The notes: generated from the sequence alone by a model not told the origin. Counted from the first letter of the stretch, positions 25,966 to 34,250 are shown. The stretch: DNA of 64,000 nucleotides from Arthrobacter sp. H35-D1 (GCF_030063185.1 NZ_JASISP010000021.1:1-64000); one strand, 5' to 3'. Translations and numbers: made by a program.

Positions 25966-26955
25966 GTGTCCACTCCAAACCGATACCCGATTTCACCGGC
26001 GGACCCCGGGCCACCGGGCCCCGCTGAAGACGGCGAGGTCATCAAGGCGATCCCCCTCCGCCATCCATGGCGTGTCTTGATCGCAGTGGTCCTGGTGGCC
26101 ATGCTGGCTGTCTTCATCATCGATGCCGCCCAACGCAAGGACTTTGGTTGGGCCGAAGTGGGCAAGTACATCTTCGACAAGCGGATCAGCCAGGCGGCAC
26201 TGGTCACCCTGCAGTTGACGGTCTATTCAATGGTCCTCGCCATTGCATTGGGCTTGTTGTTGGCCATCATGCGCCTCTCCCCCAACCCGGTGGTGAAGAG
26301 TGTGGCTTGGCTCTACATCTGGATCTTCCGCGGCACCCCGGTGTACGTGCAGCTTGTCTTCTGGGGAATCGTTGCCCTCATCTACCCGGTGCTCACAGTG
26401 GGAGTGCCATTCATGACCCCCTGGCTTTCCTTTGACAACAGCATCTTCACCAATCTGTTCGTCACCGCCATCATCGGACTGGCACTCAACGAAGCCGCTT
26501 ACATGTCCGAGATTGTCAGGGCCGGGCTCATGTCCGTCGACGAGGGTCAGGAGGAAGCCTCGCGTGCCTTGGCCATGTCATGGGGGCAGACCATGCGCTT
26601 CATCGTTGTGCCGCAGGCCATGCGCATCATCATTCCGCCCACCGGCAACGAGGTGATCTCGATGCTGAAGACCACCTCACTTGTTACCGCCATCCCGTTG
26701 AGCATCGACCTGTACGGCGTGTCCCGCGGCATTTCAGCCGTGACCTTCACTCCCGTGCCGCTGCTGATCGTGGCCTGCATTTGGTACCTGCTGTTCACGT
26801 CCATCCTGATGATCGGCCAACACTTCATCGAAAAGCGATTCTCTCGCGGTTCCGGCCAGCGCAAGGCAGACAAAGGTTCGGTCCCGGACGGTCCACCAAC
26901 AACGGCGGAGCTCACCAACACGGCGATTGGCAATGATATTGGAGGCAAGGGATGA
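25966..26955 (+). CDS. Amino acid ABC transporter permease
   Basis: A HisMQ-type inner membrane permease of 329 residues. The core (about residues 75-290) has the [30 protein letters not shown] entry helix, [11 protein letters not shown] and the EAA loop [33 protein letters not shown]. It has an unusually long N-terminal extension with an extra membrane helix ([19 protein letters not shown]) and a hydrophilic C-terminal tail. A single permease gene implies a homodimer. The GTG at 25966 lies 6 nt after the binding-protein stop; the end overlaps the ATPase start as ATGA. Confidence 0.92.
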   Translation: MSTPNRYPISPADPGPPGPAEDGEVIKAIPLRHPWRVLIAVVLVAMLAVFIIDAAQRKDFGWAEVGKYIFDKRISQAALVTLQLTVYSMVLAIALGLLLAIMRLSPNPVVKSVAWLYIWIFRGTPVYVQLVFWGIVALIYPVLTVGVPFMTPWLSFDNSIFTNLFVTAIIGLALNEAAYMSEIVRAGLMSVDEGQEEASRALAMSWGQTMRFIVVPQAMRIIIPPTGNEVISMLKTTSLVTAIPLSIDLYGVSRGISAVTFTPVPLLIVACIWYLLFTSILMIGQHFIEKRFSRGSGQRKADKGSVPDGPPTTAELTNTAIGNDIGGKG

Positions 26956-27719
26956 GCGTAATACCCATGGTGCTCGCGGACCGCGTTTCCAAGAGCTTCG
27001 GATCAAACCGCGTGCTCAGGAGCATCAGCCTGAAGGTCGATCCCGGGGAGGTGTTGTGCATTGTGGGACCCAGCGGATCCGGCAAGTCAACTTTCCTGCG
27101 CTGCATCAACCACTTGGAACGGGTTGATGCCGGCCGCCTCTCCGTCGAGGGCCAACTCGTGGGATACAGGCAGAAGGGCGACAAGCTGTTTGAACTTCGG
27201 CCCAAGGAAGCTGCCTTCCAACGGCGCGAAATTGGCATGGTCTTCCAACGTTTCAATCTCTTCCCGCACCTGACCGCACTGGAAAATATCATTCAGGCAC
27301 CCATGCGCGTCAAGCGTATGTCAAAGTCCAAGGCCACCGCGCGCGCCAAGGAGCTCATGGAGCGGGTTGGGCTCGGCGACAAGACCGACTATTACCCGGC
27401 CCACCTCTCCGGTGGCCAACAGCAGCGAGTTGCCATCGCACGGGCGCTCGCCATGGATCCCAAACTGATGCTGTTTGACGAGCCAACCAGTGCTCTTGAC
27501 CCGGAACTGGTGGGCGAGGTCCTGGACGTGATGAAGGAGCTCGCCAGCAGTGGCATGACCATGATCGTGGTGACCCATGAGATGGGTTTCGCCCGGGAAG
27601 TGGCCGATTCACTGGTGTTCATGGACGACGGCGTCGTGGTCGAGTCGGGCGACCCCCAAAAGATCCTCACCAACCCGCAACACGAACGGACCAAGATGTT
27701 CTTGTCCAAGGTCCTTTAA
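26952..27719 (+). CDS. Amino acid ABC transporter ATP-binding protein
   Basis: 255 residues, GlnQ-like. Walker [10 protein letters not shown] is near 37-45, Q-loop text [18 protein letters not shown] near 94-111, the signature [15 protein letters not shown] near 150-164, Walker [13 protein letters not shown] and the switch His in [19 protein letters not shown]. It energises uptake through the adjacent permease. All ATPase motifs are intact. It is the last gene of the importer and is convergent with the sigma/Asp23 operon 66 bp away. Confidence 0.95.
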   Translation: MSVIPMVLADRVSKSFGSNRVLRSISLKVDPGEVLCIVGPSGSGKSTFLRCINHLERVDAGRLSVEGQLVGYRQKGDKLFELRPKEAAFQRREIGMVFQRFNLFPHLTALENIIQAPMRVKRMSKSKATARAKELMERVGLGDKTDYYPAHLSGGQQQRVAIARALAMDPKLMLFDEPTSALDPELVGEVLDVMKELASSGMTMIVVTHEMGFAREVADSLVFMDDGVVVESGDPQKILTNPQHERTKMFLSKVL

Positions 27720-27785
27720 GGTCGGTGGCGGGCAACGTTTCCGGCAGCGCGTCGTTGGGGACGTGCTCCCTGATCGCTGCGGTGT

Positions 27786-28181
27786 TCACCTTGGGATGGA
27801 GCCGGGACTGGCTTCTATGGTGAGGATGTGGACATGGACTGGGCCGGGGTTCAGTCCCGTGTGGCAAATATTCTCACGGACTCGTTCTTGCACGCTTTCG
27901 GCAACGCTCAGGGCGGTGTAAGCAATGTCAGTGGCTATGTCCAGATGGACAGTTGCCGTGCCGTCGTTGATTCGCGCGACGACCCCGTCATGCCGATAGC
28001 TGCCGTCTTGGCTGCCGGAAATGTGGAAGTTCGCCAAGGCAGCAGGTCCGAGGCTGGCAAGGAAGCCCTTGATGGTGGGTTCGAGCCTGAGGACTCCCGG
28101 GGTTTCCAGCGCAGTGCGGGCAGCCAGGGATGCGATTAGTTCACTGTTGATGAGGGACCCTTGGAGATTTTGCTCAGACAT
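27786..28181 (-). CDS. Asp23/Gls24-like small protein, third gene of the sigma operon
   Basis: From ATG 28181 (131 residues), overlapping the stop of the preceding gene by 8 nt. The core reads AARTALETPGVLRLEP, then GVVARINDGTATVHLDIATDIAYTALSVAESVQERVRENI and VHVHILTIEA. That fits the Asp23 layout: an A..ipGV strand, a beta strand carrying IDI/LDI, a helix with VQ..V and a final VxVxVxxv strand. Asp23-type proteins are cytoplasmic and membrane-tethered by AmaP in Staphylococcus. No transmembrane segment here. It probably forms mixed assemblies with the other Asp23-like proteins of the locus; that is inference. Confidence 0.7.
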   Translation of the reverse strand: MSEQNLQGSLINSELIASLAARTALETPGVLRLEPTIKGFLASLGPAALANFHISGSQDGSYRHDGVVARINDGTATVHLDIATDIAYTALSVAESVQERVRENICHTGLNPGPVHVHILTIEASPGSIPR

Positions 28182-28740
28182 CGTACAGGTCCTCCACTGT
28201 GATGTTGACGGTTCCGGCATCAATTCCGACGCCGGCAGGGATGGCCTTGTTGATCTTTTGCCGCAGTCCCTCAACAGTTGCGGGAATGTCAATGCCTGAA
28301 GCCGTGGCAACCCGGAGATTGATCGTCAGGTGGGTGCTGCCCATTTCAGCGTCGGACTGCACTTCAATCCGGCAACGCCGTGAATGGATTCCAGGTATCG
28401 CAGCCGCGGCCAGCCGGATCAGTGAGCTCAGTGCTTGTTCACTGATCTCGACAGTTCCGTATTCCGTGCCCCGCAGCACGAGTCTCTTGCTGCGGCGGGC
28501 TTCTGCGCGGGCCAGGGCCATGATGGAGTTCGTCCGCTCGGCTGGAAGCGTCATCTCCGGATTGTGCAGGTCGCTTTCGCGCAAGGCGACGGTAGCTTCC
28601 TTGATTTTTTGCATCCGAGCCTTGGCCGCTTGGCATAGCTCGCAGTCTTCTTCGTGCGAGGTGGGTGGCTGGTCCATGCCGGCCCAGATCTGGTCGATAC
28701 TGCGGCCACATCCAAGGCGGCGTGTGTCTTCTAGCGCCAC
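28174..28740 (-). CDS. Zinc anti-sigma-like N-terminus joined to an Asp23/Gls24 domain
   Basis: A GTG at 28740 overlaps the sigma factor stop and has AAGGGA 7 nt upstream, giving 188 residues. The N-terminal 40 residues contain C11, H29, C33 and C36 (LGCGRS..., then HEEDCELC), the HxxxCxxC arrangement of zinc-binding anti-sigma (ZAS/zf-HC2) domains. A helix follows (AAKARMQKIKEATVALRE). The C-terminal part, about 75-188, is Asp23-like: ISEQALSSLIRLAAAAIPGIHSRRCRIE, STHLTINLRVATASGIDIPATVEGLRQKINKAI and VNITVEDL. Coupling to an ECF sigma makes an anti-sigma role likely. No membrane helix is present, so any membrane link would come through partners. The fusion is seen directly; its function is inference. 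Confidence 0.72.
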   Translation of the reverse strand: MALEDTRRLGCGRSIDQIWAGMDQPPTSHEEDCELCQAAKARMQKIKEATVALRESDLHNPEMTLPAERTNSIMALARAEARRSKRLVLRGTEYGTVEISEQALSSLIRLAAAAIPGIHSRRCRIEVQSDAEMGSTHLTINLRVATASGIDIPATVEGLRQKINKAIPAGVGIDAGTVNITVEDLYDV

Positions 28741-29327
28741 TGGCTCATCCCTTCTGCTATCCGGCGCCGAGCGCGGGCAAGTGTCCCGCGGACCGTCGTG
28801 GGGTTGATCTTGAGTGTGACACCGATTTCTGCGTAACTTCGTCCATGGATTTCCCGCAGCAGCCAGCAAGCCCGTTGCACGGCAGGGAGAGTGTTCAGCA
28901 CCGTCGTCAACCCATCCTGTTGAGCCGCCCACTCGGCCGAAGCGACCGGATCAGCCTCCAAGGGTGCCCTGGTGGCGCCGTCGTCAAGTGTGGAGTGGAT
29001 CTCCGCCGGGTCCGTGATGGTTTCGGCTCGAGCTGAGCGTTTCCGCAGTAGATCCAGGCATTTGTTGGTTGCCAGCCGATAGATCCAACCGCCAAAGGCT
29101 TTGACATCGGAGAGCATCGGCAGGGCGCGCCAGCTGGCCGTGAGTGTTTCCTGAACCACGTCTTCGGCATCCGTACGGTCGTTGAGCATCCTGTATGCCA
29201 GGCGAAAGAGCCGGTCTTGGTAGGTGTGCACAAGATGTTCGAATGCTGCCAAGTCGCCGTCCTGGGCCCGAGCAACGATGCTTCCCTCGTCAGTATCCGC
29301 GTCACAGGCCGGGTTGGAATCATTCAT
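28731..29327 (-). CDS. ECF-type RNA polymerase sigma factor
   Basis: 198 residues from ATG 29327 (GGAAGG 6 nt upstream). Region 2 is HLVHTYQDRLFRLAYRMLNDRTDAEDVVQETLTASWRALP followed by FGGWIYRLATNKCLDLLRKR; region 4 is LPAVQRACWLLREIHGRSYAEIGVTLKINPTTVRGTLARARRRI, with the helix-turn-helix for the -35 element. There is no region 1 or 3, as in ECF sigmas. The start of the following anti-sigma-like gene lies inside its last codons. It faces away from the Asp23 operon, which it probably controls together with its own promoter. The recognised promoter sequence could not be identified. Confidence 0.92.
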   Translation of the reverse strand: MNDSNPACDADTDEGSIVARAQDGDLAAFEHLVHTYQDRLFRLAYRMLNDRTDAEDVVQETLTASWRALPMLSDVKAFGGWIYRLATNKCLDLLRKRSARAETITDPAEIHSTLDDGATRAPLEADPVASAEWAAQQDGLTTVLNTLPAVQRACWLLREIHGRSYAEIGVTLKINPTTVRGTLARARRRIAEGMSQWR

Positions 29328-29543
29328 TGATTGCCTTCCCTGTCCCCTACCGGGTGAGCTGCCGGTGCTTGCCCCCAATATGCCACAGACATGGTCAGCA
29401 AGGAACCATTGGTTTCGGACGCAGCCACTCGCACGAAAAATGCCGGGAGAAAATACTTCGAGCCAGGGCGTGACGATTGCGGCCAGCGTCCGTCTTTAAG
29501 GGTGTAAGCGAAATCACATTTTCTTTCGAAGGAGCTGTTTTCC

Positions 29544-30062
29544 ATGGCAGAGTCATCCAAACCCGACACGCAGTCCAGCGGTTTGCCGGCCACCACTGAG
29601 GAGCAGAAGCGCAACGTCCCCCAGCTGCAGGAGCAACCCAAGCGTCACGATGCATTGCACACGGACCGCGGTGACACCATGATCGAGGAAACCGTGGTGC
29701 AGAAGTTGGCGGGGATCGCCACCCGCGAGGTCCCGGGTGTGTACGCGATGGGCAGTTCGGCGCGACGTGCGTTCGGCGCCTTCACGGAACGCATCCCGGG
29801 CTCGCAAATCAATGTCAGTGGAGGTGTCAGCGTCGAAAAGGGCGAACGCCAGACAGCAATTGATGTTTCCATCGTCGTGGAGTACGGCATCTCCATCGTT
29901 GAGATCAGCCAAGGCATCCGACGCAACGTCATCCAGTCCGTTGAGCACAGCACCGGCTTGGAAGTGCTGGAAGTCAACGTCAACGTCACCGACGTCCACC
30001 TGCCCGAGGACGACCGGCAAGACCAACAAAATCAGCAGGAACCCAAGACTGAACTTCAATAA
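29544..30062 (+). CDS. Asp23/Gls24 family envelope stress protein
   Basis: 172 residues with an AAGGAG site 9 nt before the ATG. A Ser/Pro/Gln-rich, charged N-terminus of 45 residues precedes the Asp23 domain: MIEETVVQKLAGIATREVPGVYAMG, VSVEKGERQTAIDVSIVVEYGISIVEISQGIRRNVIQSVEHSTGLEVLEVNVNVTDVHL. The tail is Gln/Asp/Glu-rich. This is the most canonical Asp23 of the locus. In Staphylococcus aureus, Asp23 is abundant, binds AmaP at the membrane and relates to cell wall stress. It is the first gene of the rightward operon, divergent from the sigma factor. Confidence 0.92.
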   Translation: MAESSKPDTQSSGLPATTEEQKRNVPQLQEQPKRHDALHTDRGDTMIEETVVQKLAGIATREVPGVYAMGSSARRAFGAFTERIPGSQINVSGGVSVEKGERQTAIDVSIVVEYGISIVEISQGIRRNVIQSVEHSTGLEVLEVNVNVTDVHLPEDDRQDQQNQQEPKTELQ

Positions 30063-30064
30063 TT

Positions 30065-30102
30065 CAACGGCACCGGGCGGGGTTCCCCGCCCGGTGCCGT
30101 TG
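30065..30102 (+). terminator. Perfect 18-bp-arm hairpin inside the Asp23 operon
   Basis: The arm at 30065-30082 is exactly complementary to 30085-30102, with two bases between, so the loop must open a few pairs. It starts 3 bp after the asp23 stop and 20 bp before the next gene. There is no T-run. It may partly terminate transcription or stabilise the upstream mRNA, making the first Asp23 more abundant than downstream products. Confidence 0.6.
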
Positions 30103-30122
30103 AGTCCCAGGGAGGAAGAAGA

Positions 30123-30308
30123 ATGGCTATGTCTACTACACGTTGGTGCTTGACGATAGGGCTGGTGCTTGGAATAGTTTTGGCTTTCGGCGGCTGGTGG
30201 GCCCTGTTGTCCGCCGTGGTCCTGGGCTTTATCGGCATGATTGTGGGTCGGGTGGCCGAGGGAAAACTCGACATGGCCGCCTTGTTCGGTAAAGCAACAA
30301 GCCGATGA
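30123..30308 (+). CDS. Small two-helix membrane protein, DUF2273-like
   Basis: 61 residues with GGGAGGAAGA right before the ATG. Two hydrophobic helices (LTIGLVLGIVLAFGGWWALLSAVVLGFIGMIVGRV) with a tight turn and a short C-terminal tail (KLDMAALFGKATSR). Small membrane proteins of the DUF2273 type occur beside asp23 and amaP genes and are thought to help anchor the complex. The TGA overlaps the next start as ATGA. Confidence 0.75.
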   Translation: MAMSTTRWCLTIGLVLGIVLAFGGWWALLSAVVLGFIGMIVGRVAEGKLDMAALFGKATSR

Positions 30309-30730
30309 ACCCGCAAGGCGCGCAAGCCCAGTCATTGGACACGCGCAAGGATCCCGTTGCCGGCAGCATTGATGCACGCGGGCACACGGTTCTGGCGAAC
30401 AAGGTTGTCGAGAAGATCGCCAGCCAGGTCGCCGGCGACGAAGCGGTGGCGGGAGGTTCCTCCGGCGGTTTTCTGGGCATCGGCGCCCATGCGGATCTCA
30501 CTTCCCGGCCCAAGGTGTCGGTGGAACTCAGCGGGAACATGGCGACCCTCCGGGTCGACGTCGGCATGCTCTACCCTGCCCCTTTGCGCCAGGCCACAGA
30601 AGACCTGCGTCAACGCATCCGGGACAGGGTCATGGAACTGACAGGTGTTGAAGTTCGCCACGTGGACATCAAAGTTTCGTGGCTCACCACTGCCGATGCC
30701 GACGCCGGCGGGGAAAGGAAATTGCTATGA
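30305..30730 (+). CDS. Second Asp23/Gls24-like protein of the rightward operon
   Basis: 141 residues. After a short hydrophilic start, the domain reads RGHTVLANKVVEKIASQVAGDEAVAG, KVSVELSGNMATLRVDVGMLYPAPLRQATEDLRQRIRDRVMELTGVEVRHVDIKVSWL. It lacks the charged tails of the upstream Asp23 and looks like the diverged paralogue found in actinobacterial asp23 operons before DUF6286. Overlaps both neighbours as ATGA, so the three genes are strictly coupled. Confidence 0.8.
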   Translation: MNPQGAQAQSLDTRKDPVAGSIDARGHTVLANKVVEKIASQVAGDEAVAGGSSGGFLGIGAHADLTSRPKVSVELSGNMATLRVDVGMLYPAPLRQATEDLRQRIRDRVMELTGVEVRHVDIKVSWLTTADADAGGERKLL

Positions 30731-31326
30731 GCCGCAATGACGGACGTTCTTCCCGCCTTCGGCGCCGCCCCAGCCGCACCGTGCCGGCCATCGTCGTCGG
30801 AATTGTGCTTCTGGCCGCAAGTGTCGCCTTGGCATGGGCAAGCATTGCCCGGCTGATCGACGGCACTTGGTCCACCCTCCTGCTGGGTCTCCGGGACTGG
30901 CTGGTTGGCCTGCATTGGGACGATCCATCCCTGTGGATCATTGGAATAGTCGCCGTCGTGGTTGGCGTGGTCCTGTTGCTGTGCGCACTCATTCCCGGCG
31001 CATTCAGCGCCCTGACAGTGCGCAACGCCACCGCCCGAGCAGACGCTGATGCGCAGGAGCACGAACACACTGCGGCGGAACGGGAGACCGTGATGACCCG
31101 CCGTGCCGTGGCCCATCTGGCCAGGGCACAATGCGTAAAACTCGATGGAGTGGGAACGGCATCGGCAACGGCCAGCAACAAACGGGTACATCTGAAGGTC
31201 GATACCTCCTTGCGGGAAACCGACGATCTTCGCATCCGCGTCATTGAAGACGTCCGAGACCGGCTAAACACCACCGGGCTCGACCCGTTGCCGCGCATCA
31301 CCGCCACCATCGAAACCACAGGATGA
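30727..31326 (+). CDS. DUF6286-like membrane protein
   Basis: From ATG 30727 (199 residues), overlapping the previous stop as ATGA. An Arg-rich cytoplasmic start (SSRLRRRPSR) leads to two membrane helices (VPAIVVGIVLLAASVALAWASIARL and WIIGIVAVVVGVVLLLCALIPGAF). A C-terminal soluble domain of about 100 residues follows (VMTRRAVAHLARAQCVKLDGV, HLKVDTSLRETDDLRIRVIEDVRDRLNTTGL). That domain resembles an Asp23-type fold attached to the membrane, consistent with DUF6286 proteins of actinobacterial asp23 loci. It likely tethers soluble Asp23 proteins. Confidence 0.78.
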   Translation: MSRNDGRSSRLRRRPSRTVPAIVVGIVLLAASVALAWASIARLIDGTWSTLLLGLRDWLVGLHWDDPSLWIIGIVAVVVGVVLLLCALIPGAFSALTVRNATARADADAQEHEHTAAERETVMTRRAVAHLARAQCVKLDGVGTASATASNKRVHLKVDTSLRETDDLRIRVIEDVRDRLNTTGLDPLPRITATIETTG

Positions 31327-31366
31327 GATCCAGCTCCACCCACCATCAATCCCGGAAGGAAATCCG

Positions 31367-31984
31367 ATGAGACAAACAGCCGGAACCCTGAATCGCACGT
31401 GGCTGGCGATTCTGGGCATTCTCGTTCTGGTCGCCGGCGTCGCAGTACTTTTGCAGGCCACAGGAATCCTGCAAAACGTGCTGCAAACCCCGCTCCGCGG
31501 CGCAAAGATTGTTACCGGCGGGCTGCACCCGTTCTTCGCACAACAGTGGCTGGTGATTCTCTTTCTTGCCGTCGGCATCATTGTTGGCGTACTGGCCCTG
31601 TTGTGGATCATCGCGCAGATCCCACGGAAGAATCTGGCCGAAACCTACAGGCTGCAGCAGCCAGGCGCACAAGGAAGAACCACCTGCGACCCTTCCGTGC
31701 TCGCCGACGTCGTGGTGCACCAGATCAACACGCTGCCCGGCGTGGTCGCCTCTTCCGCCCTGCTGCGCGGAACCGCCGACGAACCCGATCTGACCTTGAA
31801 GGTCACTGTCAACGATGAAGCCGATGTCCGGGCACTGCTGCGCCACCTTGAAAGCACCACGTTCATGGAGCTGTCCACCGCTTTGGAAACACCTGTGATC
31901 AAGCGCCGAGTACAAATCGATGTCAGTGCACGCAACCAAAACAGCGGAACCGTGACCCAATCCGGCGGTATCGTCCTCCAGTAG
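31367..31984 (+). CDS. amaP: AmaP-like Asp23 membrane anchor
   Basis: 205 residues. Two N-terminal membrane helices (LAILGILVLVAGVAVLLQATGIL, QQWLVILFLAVGIIVGVLALLWIIAQI) enclose a short extracytoplasmic loop. A cytoplasmic domain then reads DVVVHQINTLPGVVASSALLRG, DLTLKVTVNDEADVRALLRHLE and IKRRVQIDVSA, again the Asp23-like strand-helix-strand pattern. AmaP of Staphylococcus anchors Asp23 to the membrane. This actinobacterial version is similar in layout but divergent, so the symbol is by analogy. SD GGAAGGAAATCC precedes the ATG. Last gene of the operon. Confidence 0.75.
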   Translation: MRQTAGTLNRTWLAILGILVLVAGVAVLLQATGILQNVLQTPLRGAKIVTGGLHPFFAQQWLVILFLAVGIIVGVLALLWIIAQIPRKNLAETYRLQQPGAQGRTTCDPSVLADVVVHQINTLPGVVASSALLRGTADEPDLTLKVTVNDEADVRALLRHLESTTFMELSTALETPVIKRRVQIDVSARNQNSGTVTQSGGIVLQ

Positions 31985-32121
31985 CTCCCGCAGGGGAACG
32001 TGGCGAGTGTTACTCTTGCACCATGTTCCGTTTCCGTGATTGATGACCGACCTGCTGTCTCGACGTCGTCAGGTTGTCAATCACTGCGCGCAATATGTGC
32101 GCCCATCAACGGAGCTTTCCC

Positions 32122-33345
32122 TTGCCCATCACCGCGCCCTTGGCCACTTACGCGGCGGTCTTTCGACTGCCGCATGTCCCTTTCGTTTTCGCAACCGCGT
32201 TGGCAGCGCGATTCGCTTATCCACTCGTCACCCTGCCCCTTCTGCTTGCCGTTCAATCCGCAACAGCTTCCTTCTCCGCGGCAGGACTGGCGATGGGATT
32301 CTACGGTGCCACCGCCGGTTTCCTGGCACCTTTGCGGGCGCGCGCTGTCGACCGGCACGGACGCCGTCGGGCCTTGTCCGGCTTTGCCGTCCTCTTTGCG
32401 CTCAGCCTGGCAACACTCGCCCTGGCCACGAGCCTGAACGCACCGGTGATCATGTGCGTGGGTGCTGCCGCCCTGGCAGGAGCCGTTGCACCGCCAATCG
32501 GACCGTCCATGCGGGTGATGTGGGCCTCCATGACACCCACCAATGTCTTGCTCAAAAAGGCGTTGAGCGTTGATTCCGTGCTCGAGGAACTCCTCTACCT
32601 TGCCGGACCGGCGTTGGCTGGATTTGTGCTTCTGGTCATCAGCCCAAGTGCTGCATTGCTGCTGCCCGCCAGCCTGGTGCTCATCGGCACATTGCTGATG
32701 CTTTCATCCCCGGCCGCACGGGAGCGTCGTGAGCCCGGCGCGCACAATGACTCCCCCGTATCCGAACAATCCCTATTGAAGCAGCGAAGGTTCTTGGCCT
32801 TGCTTCTTCCGGTTCTTGCGACGGGGCTTGTGGTCGGCACCATCTACGTCACCGTCCCGGCCGCCATACAGGGCCCGCACTCCGAGGCTGCGATTGGCAT
32901 TGTGCTGGCAGTGTTCGCGGCTGGCAGCGTGGTCGGTGGGTTGCTGTACGGGGCATCGCAGCCAAAGATGTCAGCACACAAGCAGCTCTTGGCGCTCACC
33001 ACCCTCCTCACACTGGCGACGGCGGCCGTCATGGCTGCCCATACGGTGCTCAGCCTGGGACTTGTGCTGCTGGTGGCGGGCGTCTTCCTGTCCCCGACCA
33101 TGATCGTTGCGTACTTCGCGGCGAATGGATTTGGCGGCACAACCCGGCAAAATGCGGCCACGACGTGGGTGAACACCTCCCACAATGTTGGTGCTGCAGC
33201 CGGGAGCGTCTGCGCAGGAATACTGATAGAGAGCGCGGGCACCAATGAGGCGATTCTCGTTGCTCTTTGCGGGTCGGCCGCAATCCTCGCGATCAGCGGG
33301 GCGATTCCCACCTTGCGACGACGCCCGTCACCGTTCCGCAGCTAG
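32122..33345 (+). CDS. MFS transporter
   Basis: About 407 residues with 12 hydrophobic segments. The loop between helices 2 and 3 carries LRARAVDRHGRRRALSGFAV, the MFS motif A region. Helix-rich halves are separated by a central hydrophilic stretch (PAARERREPGAHNDSPVSEQSLLKQRR). The type resembles actinobacterial drug or metabolite exporters of the YbjJ/NNP-like kind, but no substrate is evident. The TTG at 32122 is preferred because GGAG lies 7 nt upstream; the frame extends up to a TTG at 32074. Monocistronic. Confidence 0.85.
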   Translation: MPITAPLATYAAVFRLPHVPFVFATALAARFAYPLVTLPLLLAVQSATASFSAAGLAMGFYGATAGFLAPLRARAVDRHGRRRALSGFAVLFALSLATLALATSLNAPVIMCVGAAALAGAVAPPIGPSMRVMWASMTPTNVLLKKALSVDSVLEELLYLAGPALAGFVLLVISPSAALLLPASLVLIGTLLMLSSPAARERREPGAHNDSPVSEQSLLKQRRFLALLLPVLATGLVVGTIYVTVPAAIQGPHSEAAIGIVLAVFAAGSVVGGLLYGASQPKMSAHKQLLALTTLLTLATAAVMAAHTVLSLGLVLLVAGVFLSPTMIVAYFAANGFGGTTRQNAATTWVNTSHNVGAAAGSVCAGILIESAGTNEAILVALCGSAAILAISGAIPTLRRRPSPFRS

Positions 33346-33422
33346 TCCCCGTCACCGACCTGCATCCAGCCAAGGGCCCGTGGCGATCGGGGCGATGCCG
33401 CCACGGCCGCTCGGACCGCTCC

Positions 33423-33863
33423 CTACTTGTCTGTCTTGTCCACGGAACTTTTGCTGCCTGTTGACGGGGCTTTCGCAGCAGCCTTCGGTTCCGCCCGCTG
33501 GTGGCGGCGTTGGTTTCGCAGTTGCAGGATTCGGACCGCACCGGCAACGGCCACCAGAATCGCACCCCCGACGGCGGCAATGAAAAGTGCCATGCCCAGG
33601 GACAACTCCCCGGAAGCACCAAAGTACTTCACCGTCACCCGGTCTTCGTTTTGCAAGATGAAGATGATGAGCAGCACAAGGACAACGAGCCCTGCACTGA
33701 TGGCAACCCAGATCACCCCGGCCCTTGTGACGTCGGCATTGCCCTCAGGCTGGGGGGCCCGTTTTGCCGGCGGGTGCACCTGTTCTGGCTCGACGGGCCG
33801 CGATTCGGGTTGTTTCGTCGGTTCCGGTTCCTTGGAAGGAGTCGGCGTCGAATTAGTTGTCAT
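33423..33863 (-). CDS. LapA-type membrane protein
   Basis: 146 residues. A Pro/Glu-rich cytoplasmic start of 45 residues precedes two membrane helices (VIWVAISAGLVVLVLLIIFILQN and LGMALFIAAVGGAILVAVAGAVRIL). NEDRVTVKYFG lies between them, the signature of the lipopolysaccharide-assembly A (LapA) domain. The tail is Arg/Lys-rich. In Gram-positive bacteria such proteins have no LPS role, and their function is unknown. Monocistronic, convergent with the MFS gene. Confidence 0.85.
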   Translation of the reverse strand: MTTNSTPTPSKEPEPTKQPESRPVEPEQVHPPAKRAPQPEGNADVTRAGVIWVAISAGLVVLVLLIIFILQNEDRVTVKYFGASGELSLGMALFIAAVGGAILVAVAGAVRILQLRNQRRHQRAEPKAAAKAPSTGSKSSVDKTDK

Positions 33864-33992
33864 TGTGTTCCATGCCCTGACTGTCCATGCGGTGCGTTCG
33901 AACGTTTCGGTCTAGCCCATGCTACTCGGACAGGGCCACGAAAGGTGCCTGCATGGTGGCCTGTTAGCTGAATGTAACTTCCGGAAACAACT

Positions 33993-34250
33993 TCAGTCCG
34001 ACGTCGGACGGATCGGGAATTCGACGCGTGTGAGGAGGTCCGTGGGCTCAGCCGTCCGGGGGTCGTCGAGGTACACCAGGAGCGGGGCACCCATCGGCTC
34101 AATGCCTGCCCGGCCGAGCTCCGCGACAAGCCGTCCAAGCCGTCCAAGCCGTCCAAGCCCAACGCTGATGCCCTCACCAATGTTGCGCAGGGAACTGCGG
34201 AGTCTCGTGGCAGCAACGCGCTGTGACGCCCGGGCCGGCAGCTCGTCAGA
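33993..34250 (-). pseudogene. GyrI-like effector-binding domain fragment
   Basis: Ends at TGA 33993-33995. The frame reads RVAATRLRSSLRNIGEGI, an LGRLGRLGRL repeat, VAELGRAGIEPMGAPLLVYL and TAEPTDLLTRVEFPI, typical of the C-terminal half of GyrI/AraC-type effector-binding domains. Only about 85 residues remain where the domain needs about 150. No ATG, GTG or TTG begins the frame before it runs into the upstream permease. It is therefore a 5'-truncated fragment, or starts at a non-standard codon. Confidence 0.5.
34131..34157. repeat. Three tandem copies of a 9-bp unit
   Basis: CCGTCCAAG occurs at 34131-34139, 34140-34148 and 34149-34157. On the minus strand it encodes repeated LGR triplets within the GyrI-like fragment and looks like a recent slippage expansion of a helix-coding triplet. 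Confidence 0.8.
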
